Both the position numbers and the translations under genes were made by a program. A stretch of 64,000 bases of DNA from Mytilinidion resinicola. Its lineage: Eukaryota > Ascomycota > Dothideomycetes > Mytilinidiales > Mytilinidiaceae. Below, one piece after another: positions 55,901-64,000 of this stretch; positions within the stretch are counted from its first letter, which is position 1; each line of letters opens with the position of its first letter. The stretch is from assembly GCF_010093595.1 (NCBI RefSeq), contig NW_022985437.1, positions 1,613,839 through 1,677,838 of the forward strand, written 5' to 3'. The notes under the pieces were generated by a model. The model saw nothing but the letters and a program-made list of their open reading frames with translations, was not told the origin of the DNA and did not search any database.

Positions 55901-56289
55901 GCCTTCTTTTTCTTTTTCAGCGCCGAGTTGCTGGCGGCGGCTCCGTCCACGGCAGTCCCATTGACGTCCCCTAGACTCGTTGTAGGAGGCTCAGAGGTGG
56001 GCTGCACCGTCACCTCGTCGGCCGTGTTGTCTTCCCGTGCAGTGTCCATGCTCGCTTTGTGTAGTTTCTCGTGCAAGGATCCGCTGGACCCAGAGGGAGA
56101 GGAGGGGTTCGGTTGCGGGGTGCTGGAGGACGTGCTCGAAGTGGGAGTGTAGACGGGGTTGCCCTTGAGTTCGCTCGTAGTTGCGGTTCTAGCGGTCTCG
56201 GAGGAGGTGGGCACAGAAGACGTGGCTGTGGAGGGGGAGGGTCTAGTTGTGGGAGAGAGTGTGGTGGTGCGGCGGTCCGGTTTGTTCAT
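52999..56289 (-). CDS. large AAA+ ATPase with DUF7025-type region
   Basis: Four exons: 56289-55210, 55116-54973, 54923-53217 and 53157-52999; introns of 93, 49 and 59 nt; 1,029 aa. Residues 1-360 are low complexity: Ser/Thr/Pro-rich, then alternating acidic Ser/Asp and basic Lys/Arg blocks (SSSSNSDSSDDDSDSDSSSE, KKKRKAKLAAKKKRSK). The middle (from FTVRRKFDWENKYRNTVVDI, through VDPNMLFLYLEEIKAHY and KGLAFQKKKKAVAKVNINGR) matches the DUF7025 region of fungal AAA proteins. The AAA core has the Walker A HGPPGVGKT (about 814-822), Walker B AVLLLDEADVFLE, sensor 1 LFLTTNR and the second region LNGRQIKNAVRTA. The ATPase residues are complete. Family members are uncharacterised proteins of Pezizomycotina; the charged N-terminus suggests nuclear or chromatin-related work, which is inference. 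Confidence 0.88.
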
Positions 56290-57393
56290 CGGAGAGTGAG
56301 CCGCGTCTATCAGGCAGTGAGAGTCTGCTTGTCCGTCCAGATCAGTACCGAGTCAATCAAGTCAAGAGGGCGGTTGTGTGATGGGATCGACGTCGCCGAA
56401 TGGACTGGCAGTGGTAGGCTGGTTCCGAACAGCGTTGCACAGCTTCACGAGGACGGCCAGTGAACAACGAATCCGACGAGAAGCACAGCGACGTTAGGGC
56501 TGGGTACGTACTTTTGGTGAACGCAGTTGTGCGTGTGGAGGCAACAAGGCGGAGAGAGCAGAGACGGGTGAGGACGGTTATATATATATATATACGTGAG
56601 TTCTATGGGTGAGGGTAGACCTTGTGCAGCTGAGGCAGCGTCGCCGCGGCGGACTCGAGGCCGGTGAAGGGATACGTCTGCCTGCTGGTGCGGCCAACTC
56701 AGACACCCTGCTTCGATGACTCCACGAGGCGAATATCTGGAGGGCGGTTTAGATGTGCCCGAGCCCTCGCGCCAGAACGTCCACTCCACCACGCGCATCG
56801 ACCGTGGCGCCCCGGATATAAATGTGGATCCCGCAAACGTGCGCGCCATGCACTCGTCCATGCCGTCGCAAACACCATCAGATAGCATCCACCACCGCCA
56901 GAGCAGCCAAAGAAACAGTCGCGAATGGACGCCTGGAGGACCGTTGCGCCCCGACTAAACTGCACGCTGAGCCCTCCAGCTATGACCCTCGGCGGCCCTC
57001 ACCGCTTTCTCGACCGAGGCACCAAGCAATTCGTGGCTTGTGGAGTCGAGCAGGGGCCCCGGCTTGCGCTAACAGGCCTGCCCTGGCTGTTGGATGTGTT
57101 TACAAGGCTGAAGCTGCCAGGCTGCAGTCTGCACGTGAAAACGGCCACCCTCTTTTGCACTTTCTAAATAAGGGTGTCATATTGTCGCACTGTGCAGTTA
57201 TAGCAGCCTTGTAGAATCTAGTCCGACGATTGTGCCGTGAGCCAAAGTCACCCAACACAGAACCCTCAAGCGCCATGCATCTGCGTCCTGCAGTCCCCAA
57301 CCCAAATCCCATCACGCGAACCCAAAAAGAAAGCCCTTCTCCTGCGCCATGCACCCATCCTGCCCTCCCGTCGTTCCGGTTCATGGACGCGGG
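56290..57393. other. intergenic
   Basis: 1.1 kb between the AAA ATPase start and the PTEN-like stop. It holds the (TA)8 tract at 56579-56594. The open frames at 56445-57214 lack motifs. No gene called. Confidence 0.45.
56579..56594. repeat. (TA)8 microsatellite
   Basis: Eight TA dinucleotides in a row, in the 5' upstream region of the AAA ATPase gene. Confidence 0.9.
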
Positions 57394-59276
57394 CTAGTCC
57401 TTCGATCTCAGGCCCAGGTGGCCCAATGAGTGCCCGCTTGGCGTCTCGAGCTCAGATTCGGGTTTCCCGTCTGGGAGGTCGCCTGTCGAGACGCCTGTTA
57501 TACTCGTTGAGGGCTCGTTGATCGTTTCCGGCGACTGCACACGGGGTACTGCAGACGCTGGTGCGCTGGATTCTGCAGGCGGTGCTGCAGGCTGCGGGAG
57601 ATCTTTCGATAGAGGCAGCGGCCCGGGTGCCGATGCGGAGTCGGCGCTTGATGGTTCCTCAATCTGCTCCTCGCCATTGGGTCCATGGGCTCGGAGACCC
57701 GCGTGAACATCGTCCTGGCCGTCGTGTGCTGGTACTGTGCCAACTTGGCTCTTGACGTTGCTAGCTGTGCTGACGTCCGAGCTCGACCCCATTGGAGTCT
57801 CTTTGCGTAGTCCAAGATCTTTGCCTTCGCTAGGATCCGTGCTCTCCTGTCCATGCCAGTCTGCAGGGGCCGCCTGCTTGACCTCTTCCCCTTCTTTGGG
57901 TTCGCGAATGACGACTGGCGGTTGCTCTTCTTCTGGCAATGCCTTCCACACCACAGCACACCTGTCGAAAGCTCGGGTGCCTTTCCTGCTGCTGCCTTTG
58001 ATCCCGTCCATCTTGTCCCAATGCATCTCGAACACGCCGGAGTCTTCTGGCTTCCCGCCGCTCTCACAGCCATTGCCTTCGAAATATGCGTTGAACCACA
58101 CATGTGCTACCGAAGTGACCATCGTGAGGCCATACGCCGCTTTGTTCCGCCGTTCGACATCGATGTTCATATCGTTGGTCGGAAGAACCACCCGTTTTGT
58201 GGGGCGGAAAACAACGTCTCCTCCGGTTTCTGTCTCGTCTTCTTCCCGAGGCGCGTCTTTCTCATCCTCGCTCGACGAGGACTGCCCATCGATACCGGCC
58301 GGGAATGTCTGCGCCCCCCTCAAAGCCTGGACATTGCTCTTCTGGTTTCCCTCCGCCAGTGCAGACGATGACTTCCTCTCTTTCTCCTTCTCCTTCTCCT
58401 TCTTGTCCTTCCCATTCCCCTTCCCCATCACCTCCGCGACCACACTCGCCAACCCCGCACTCTGCTCAATCTCCCCTCTAACCAGCTCCCTCTCCTTGCT
58501 CGAGAAAGTATGAAACGTCTTGATCGTCTTCCCCTCATCCACAAACCCCTCCACCGAAATCTTGACCCCATCCCGCAGCCCCCAGACATGCACCTCGAGC
58601 ACCTCCACCTGCCTCTCCACATACACCTTCCCATGCTTCGCCCACCGATCCACATACGTAACCCACCTTAGCTGACTCGGTATCGACACGCCCGCCCCAA
58701 ACCCCGGCCGCATCCTCCTCTCCGTGAACCGCTTCAGCGCGTCCTCCACCTTCCACCCCTCCTCGCTGATCAAGTACGAGCAGCTCGCCGTGCCGCTCCG
58801 CCCCTTGCCCGCCTTGCAGTGCACCACCACAACCCTATCCTCGTTCCCGTGCAGCCAGTTGCGCATGCTGGCCATGATGTGCGGGATCAGCGCGAACGGC
58901 GGCGGGTGGTGGTCCGGGAAGGGGTAGTGGTAGACGCGGCCGTAGACCTCCGAGTCCGGGTAGCCGGTGCCCTCGGCGCGGAACTCCCATATTGCCCAAT
59001 TGTCCTTGTGCTTGTAGTCGAGGAACTTGACGAGCGCGTCGAGCGGGTTGCGGTAGGCGCGTTGGGGGTAGGTGCCCGAGGGGCCCGAGGTTGCGATGAC
59101 TATGGCGAGAGGATGTTGTCAGTAACCGTAGTATGTGAGCTCGAGGAAGGGGAGAGAGATTCGGTGGTTTGGATTGCCGTGTACACACTTTTGTCGGTCA
59201 CGTAGCAGAGATCCAGGCCAGCTTCTGGATGCCTGGCGCGTGGGCCTGCGACGATTTGGCGCAGGAGTGAAGCCAT
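57394..59276 (-). CDS. PTEN-like phosphatidylinositol-3-phosphatase
   Basis: Two exons: 59276-59189 and 59099-57394 (89-nt intron, joining CYVTDK to IIATSGPSGTYPQRAYRNPL); 597 aa. The signature P-loop HCKAGKGRSG is at residues 123-132 (Cys124, Arg130), identical to PTEN except Ser for Thr before the final Gly. LDLCYVTDKI, FLDYKHKDNWAIWEF and SQLRWVTYVDRWAKH are also typical. A C2-like region follows (VEVLEVHVWGLRDGVKISVEGF), and then a long disordered Ser/Pro/Glu-rich tail after VAHVWFNAYFEGNG that is longer than in animal PTEN but usual in filamentous fungi. It should dephosphorylate PI(3,4,5)P3 or related lipids and restrain growth signalling. Confidence 0.92.
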
Positions 59277-59659
59277 GGTGTAGTTGCTTTCGTGTTATGT
59301 GCGGTGTAAGGCGTTCCCCGACATTTTTGAGAAGCAAGGCTGGAGAAGGTACATAGGGACATCAGATGTTCGAGGTCGACAAACAAGCGAGACGTCATCG
59401 CCTGTTTTCGTGAAAGGGTCGTGCTTGGCATGCACAAATCTAGCTAGTATTCATGGAGGGCCCCTGACGGTATCGTCGGGAATGTAGACAAGACGAAAGA
59501 TGTCTACTGTGTAGAAATACATCTTTGAGAGCATGGGAAATGCTCTTGAAGGCCTTATTAGAGCACCATGTGCAACAGTGAATGTTTGTGAACTAATTAT
59601 TTTCATATTACAGTATCATACAAAACATTACATTCCAACTGCACTGGTAGCAAATGTAA
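59277..59659. other. intergenic
   Basis: 383 bases between the PTEN-like start and the PPR gene stop. Nothing recognised. Confidence 0.4.
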
Positions 59660-61546
59660 TTACTCATGGCTAGAGACAGTGGCAGACTCTTGAGACCCCT
59701 CAACAAGAGGCCTATAGTCTACCGTCTCGGAAGGCCCTCTCCCTCCCAACAAGCCTTCCGGTCGCATGCCCGCCTTCTGCAAAATGGCAAACGGCTTCCA
59801 CAAGTCCATCTCCAGCCTCTTCATATCCTGAAGAACTTCGTAGGCCCGCTCATCCTTCCGACGAGCACACATTTGAATCAGCAACGAGAAAGTTCCGTCC
59901 CGAGGTTGCCAACCTTGGTCCCTCATTTCGTAGTAGTAGCGGAATGCATCGTCTATGTCGCCGCACTCCGTACAGACAAGGATAAGCCGGTCGTAAGTCA
60001 GGAGGTTGGGTCTGATCTTGAGCTGGATCATCTCAGCCGCCAAGAACATGGCTAGTTCCTTGCGTCTTGCGGTACGACATCCTTGAAATAATGTATTGAA
60101 AGTCTCGATATCTGGGCCTTTCGAGCTGATTGTGTGAAGCGCTTTGTACACTTCAATGGCTTGTTCGAGGTCTGGCATGGCAACGCATGTCTGAATGATG
60201 GCGTTTACTGCTGCCGTTGGAACTTTCCGCTGGCTTTGGGCGAACTCTTCCAGTAGGTTGAAAGCTTGCATGGGCCTAGTTGGATCCTGCCGGAGATATG
60301 CAACTATGGGATTTGCAGTATTCAAGTCAGCTTTCACGCCTGCCTCTTCCATGACTACCAGGACCGTAAGCGCAGTTTTGAGATCCCCAGCCGTAATATA
60401 AGCTTCCAGGAGCATTTCGTAATCTAGTTGGCTGAAAATGGTTTTGCGATTGGACATGACCCGAAAGACGTCAGTGGCTAGATGAGCATCGCCGTGACGA
60501 GCCGCAGTGTTCAATACGTTCGAACAGATTCCAGAGGATGGAATGAAGAAATTCGGCTCGACTCGTTCGGCCCAAACGAGCTTTACAAGCTCGTGCTAGA
60601 TACTTCGTTAGGTAGGCTCATATTGCTTATCAAAATGGGGCTTACGTGAAAAGCTTCACTCCCGACATCGAGCAGCATATGCCACAACGCAGGAGATATA
60701 TCCCCATTGCCAAGATTTCGCCGCCTCACTGTCAACTGGTAGGCCTCTTCGACTTCCTTAACATCGAGGAGCATGAATGTAGCTTTGTCGTAAAGCCACG
60801 TCGGTACTCGCCCAGGGCCATGCTTTTCCATTTCCTCGATTTTCTCTAGAGCCATTTCAAAAGAGCGTTCCCGAAGCAACCCTGCAACAACAGCAGCATG
60901 CCCATCTTCTGACAACTGTAACCACCTCTCCTGCATATACTCGAGGACTTCGCTGCGTAGGATAGCATTGGGATGAACTGCAAGCGCCTGGAAAATGTCA
61001 GAATTAGCGTAACAGAGTTTTGTTTTGGATCAATGGTACCTGGAGAACATCATGGCATACACCTGCATCTGCCTCTATCCCTTCATTCTCCATCTCTGAC
61101 AACAGCGACGATACTCTTCCTGCATGACCATGTAGCGGGTGCACGTTCGCGAGGATCATGGCTGAGTATAACCTGGCATTGAGCTTCTCTCCGCGACCTT
61201 GTATAAGATACTGAACAGCATCCTTGACTTCATAAAAGTTCCCCGCTGCCGCGTACGTATGGAGCCTTCCATACAATTGCTCGGTTGGTTCATCGGCGTG
61301 GTGGTAATCTTCAGGTCTACTCTCTTTCGGTCGCCATGGGGGTTCCCCGGCTTTTGTCACTCTAGGCTTTCCGTTGGCTAACAGCCCTTTTGTGTCTGTA
61401 CGGCGCTTCCTTCCTTGTGTGTAAGGTTGCTGATATGTTCTGACCGACTGTTGGAAGGGTGCTCGGAGCGTTTTGCTGGAAACATTTGGTCTGAAAGCTG
61501 GACATAGGCAGCGCCATAGGCCATCGACTACCAATGGCCTTTGCAT
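59660..61546 (-). CDS. mitochondrial pentatricopeptide-repeat (PPR) protein
   Basis: Three exons: 61546-61040, 60987-60646 and 60595-59660; introns of 52 and 50 nt; 594 aa. The start MQRPLVVDGLWRCLCP is followed by a basic Ser/Thr/Arg segment, consistent with a mitochondrial presequence; the in-frame upstream stretch has no ATG. Degenerate 35-residue helical pairs run through the protein, for example RLYSAMILANVHPLHGHAGR, DIETFNTLFQGCRTARRKEL and NLLTYDRLILVCTECGDID followed by DGTFSLLIQMCARRKDERAY. Related fungal PPR proteins stabilise or help translate individual mitochondrial transcripts. The target RNA cannot be predicted here. Confidence 0.88.
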
Positions 61547-62157
61547 CGAGGTGCATGTATATGAGGATGGCCTTTGCGAGCATGAAGTGGAGACGCGGCG
61601 AGAAAGTTGGCGTCGGAGGTCTTTAGGCGTGTCTGCCGTGGCCAATCACCAGCCGCTAATCTAATGGAAATTCTAAATTATGTGATTGGATAAGATGAGA
61701 CTACATATATTACACTATCAATTCCATGTGGATAAGTGCTATTCGCATTGATCTTTACAACTTTCGGTCGCTGGAATGCTTATTTCCAATCAATCTACCA
61801 TGGGGCCTAGCTGTTTTCTCAAACAAGACAGTCTCAGCCTTTGCAAGTATAAGTGGTAGGAATGAAATACGAATATGCGACGTGGTATTGTATATTTAGT
61901 GTTGTGCTTCAGGTATCCTATTTACCGTAGTAGCAGCTCGTGTCCTATGCATATGGTATCTTTCAGACCACCCTATAGTCCACTCTAATACTAATGTTGC
62001 AGAGTCTCTCAAATGTCCGCCCTTGACGCCAGATTATGCAGATCATTCCTGGAAACGAACTTTAAGATATGCCCTTTTGAGTTGTTCCTAACGCCTGACC
62101 CTTCCCAAGATATCCGATCCACTGATACATACCATGGAAGCTTGCTAAGAATATGAA
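61547..62157. other. intergenic
   Basis: 611 bases upstream of the PPR gene and downstream of the Rad26-like gene. AT-rich. Nothing recognised. Confidence 0.45.
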
Positions 62158-64000
62158 TCAGCCAACACTCCTACCGCTAGAAAAGACTTGAAGCAGCGCT
62201 TCTCCCTCCTCTGGACTTAAGTACTCCTCCAGTAACTGGTGTGCCGCATCTACTACCTCATCCTCAATGCCCGCCTCCAAGACTATAGCGTCGCTGAATG
62301 CGAGACGGGTCAAGGCGACCAGGTGCTTGTGAATTCCGCCTTGGATCACACTCAGTCTCGCCCTCATGTCGACCTCGTCCGGAAAGGAAGTAGCCAGGTG
62401 GTATAAGATGCGCATAGAAATGTTGATCGAGTCGACAATAGCAGAATGAGTGAGTGTTCTGTAGTTGTATAGCGCATCGATTTGATCATGCATAAAGCGA
62501 ACGAGACGGCCAATGCAATGACGATGCTTCGCAAGGACTCGTCCACCATATTGATGAACGCATAGTCCGCCTAGTACGCGGAGCACTTGAATGCGTAGCT
62601 CGCAAATAGACGGAGGGTCGTACGCACTGCTTTTGGTACTTTCTTGTAGGGGTTCGGGAGTCTCGAAGAGCAAGATGGTCAGACGGTCTATTGTGTCAGT
62701 CTCTCGCTTGATTTGTTGATCTGGCCCAGAGTCGACTGGAACAATTGCACCAACGGTGCCCGGAAGTGCGCTAGTGCTCAGAATTCGAAGCATGAGCATG
62801 ATCTGATCCAGTGGTTGAGCCTTCATAAGCATGAGCAACACAAAATCGTTTGGCACGCATTGCCAAAACTTGGAGATAGCTTCCGAGGATGTGACGCAAC
62901 TTGTAGCAATGGTGTGAAGAAGAGACAGACAATCCAAGACGTTTATTTTACTGCGAAGATTTCCTTGCGGCGGCGCATCCCGGTCGGAAATGAAAGCCGG
63001 ATTCGTTGAAGCCCTCGCAATTGGAATAGCAACGAGATCTACCGAAGCAAGAATCAGAGGTAGTGCCTTCTCGGTAATCGCAATTGCAGTTCCCATCTTT
63101 TCGGTAGCCAGTATGAATCTGATCGTGTCCACAAGAAGGTAGAGGGGCGTGTAGAAAGTTTCTTTTAAACATTGCTCCCACAAATCGAAAAAGATATAAC
63201 AAAATTTCTGGGCAAAATCCTCGACGTGCGATTCGGGGGTGCATGTAGCTAAGTCATCGTATACCAAGGAGGATAGCATCTTGCTCGGGTTGGAAGGAAA
63301 TGCGTATTGGGTGAGGCTTTCGAACGTCCGCTCATGTCCGGTCCTCGGTCGATGGTTAAGAAGCCGTCGCATAAACTCAAAACGATGCTCGTCCTTCTCA
63401 AGCTTCGCTAGCAGAGCGAGATGAAGCTGTTGATTCAGTGATTCGTGGACCACTGGCGGCTTTGCCTTCTCGCGGGGCTCACTGAGTTGCAATGGCTTTA
63501 TAGGGCTCTGGTCCATCACAGGCCGTTTCCTCTTCCCTCCTTGTTTTGGCGTGGCAGCTTTAGGGCGATCTCGAGCCTTCGACGGGGAGACCAGGACAAT
63601 ATCGTCGTCGTCAAAACCATCTCTGAAAGGCAGGACCTTATTATGTCGTTTGGGAGTGACTGCCTGGCTCACTGGCCCAGCCTTGGCTTTAACAGCAGCT
63701 CCGTCTTTCAGGTTCTTCTTGGTCTGTTTCGCCTTGGCGGCATCTCTCGCCAAGTCGTGTTCCAGGAACAGATTGTTGGTCTCGATCACTTCCCTGTCTT
63801 TTTTGGTTTTCTCCAATTCGGCCTTCTGTTTCGCTACAACATCCGCATGAGCCTGCTGCATGACGGAAATCCGTCGCTCGTACTCCTTTGTAACCTTGTC
63901 GTGCTTGCTACGGACTATGGCTATTTCACCAGCCTTCGACATGGCAGCAGACTTGGCTTCCTCGACAGACTTGAGAAGTCTCTCTTTCTCGCGTTCAAGC
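62158..64000 (-). CDS. Rad26/ATRIP-like DNA-damage checkpoint protein (3' part only)
   Basis: Partial: the reading frame stays open through the window edge at 64000 (LEREKERLLKSVEEAKSAAM before MSKAGEI), so the N-terminus is missing. The visible 614 residues start with a coiled-coil, rich in Lys/Glu (HADVVAKQKAELEKTKKDRE), then a basic linker (GFDDDDIVLVSPSKARDRP, KRKRPV) and a helical C-terminal domain (RFEFMRRLLNHRPRTGHERT, ESLTQYAFPSNPSKM, DCLSLLHTIATSC). This matches the fungal Rad26-like repeats of the ATRIP family (Schizosaccharomyces Rad26, Aspergillus UvsD), which recruits ATR kinase to RPA-coated DNA. The stop at 62158-62160 is clear. Confidence 0.82.
   Translation of the reverse strand, partial: LEREKERLLKSVEEAKSAAMSKAGEIAIVRSKHDKVTKEYERRISVMQQAHADVVAKQKAELEKTKKDREVIETNNLFLEHDLARDAAKAKQTKKNLKDGAAVKAKAGPVSQAVTPKRHNKVLPFRDGFDDDDIVLVSPSKARDRPKAATPKQGGKRKRPVMDQSPIKPLQLSEPREKAKPPVVHESLNQQLHLALLAKLEKDEHRFEFMRRLLNHRPRTGHERTFESLTQYAFPSNPSKMLSSLVYDDLATCTPESHVEDFAQKFCYIFFDLWEQCLKETFYTPLYLLVDTIRFILATEKMGTAIAITEKALPLILASVDLVAIPIARASTNPAFISDRDAPPQGNLRSKINVLDCLSLLHTIATSCVTSSEAISKFWQCVPNDFVLLMLMKAQPLDQIMLMLRILSTSALPGTVGAIVPVDSGPDQQIKRETDTIDRLTILLFETPEPLQESTKSSAYDPPSICELRIQVLRVLGGLCVHQYGGRVLAKHRHCIGRLVRFMHDQIDALYNYRTLTHSAIVDSINISMRILYHLATSFPDEVDMRARLSVIQGGIHKHLVALTRLAFSDAIVLEAGIEDEVVDAAHQLLEEYLSPEEGEALLQVFSSGRSVG

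Noticed and set aside
55231..56463. + strand open frames of 87-157 codons
   Set aside because: Complement of Ser/Asp/Lys low-complexity coding sequence of the ATPase N-terminus.
57737..58513. 258-codon open frame on + strand
   Set aside because: Antisense to the PTEN-like gene; Ser/Pro-rich, without motifs.
1..64000. tRNA, rRNA or CRISPR features
   Set aside because: No cloverleaf with a B-box, no rRNA core and no regular spaced repeats recognised by eye; a tRNA or Infernal scan would settle it.

Overview
The window is nuclear DNA of a filamentous ascomycete (Pezizomycotina). Genes carry short GT-AG introns, mostly 45-120 nt with CTRAY-like branch sites. The gene set is typical of that group: alternative NADH dehydrogenase, Zn2Cys6 regulator, Clr5-ankyrin protein, NmrA-like oxidoreductase, Dal5-type permease and fungal PTEN. 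The overall flavour suggests Dothideomycetes, but this is weakly supported. All exon joins were worked out by eye from splice signals, reading phase and family conservation.

Layout. 0.5-1.3 kb: a secreted TNT-type NAD glycohydrolase gene (-). 3.1-15.5 kb is mostly housekeeping: external NADH dehydrogenase (+), DUF676 lipase (-), RNA exonuclease REX3 (+), KEOPS subunit PCC1 (-) divergent from a small mitochondrial-type protein (+), then a large kinase-like (APH) protein fused to a DUF7064/7065-like domain (+). 15.8-18.6 kb: a Zn2Cys6 regulator (-) divergent from an SDR oxidoreductase (+). 19.6-21.0 kb: a broken MetE/UROD-like gene. 21.8-31.2 kb: a conserved protein with a Lys/Glu repeat tail (+), a Clr5-ankyrin protein (-), a small membrane protein (+) and a YOX1-like homeobox factor (-). 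33.7-39.3 kb: an NmrA-like oxidoreductase, two hydrophilic stress-type proteins and ERV41 (all +).

39.5-46.6 kb holds the most interesting accessory locus: a bacterial-type adenine-deaminase-like amidohydrolase (-), divergent from an NCS1 nucleobase/allantoin-type permease (+), followed by a Dal5-type organic-anion permease (-). Together they look like an uptake-and-deamination module for a nitrogen heterocycle. GATA motifs upstream fit nitrogen control. One intron of the Dal5-type gene contains a small TA-flanked inverted-repeat element (MITE). A second copy lies near 52.3 kb and a decayed third near 44.4 kb.

48-64 kb: CTD-kinase cyclin CTK2 (-), an ORF broken by a single TAG codon (+), a large AAA+ ATPase (-), PTEN-like phosphatase (-), a mitochondrial PPR protein (-), and the 3' part of a Rad26/ATRIP-like checkpoint gene (-) running off the window. 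I recognised no rRNA, tRNA, CRISPR array or autonomous transposon.
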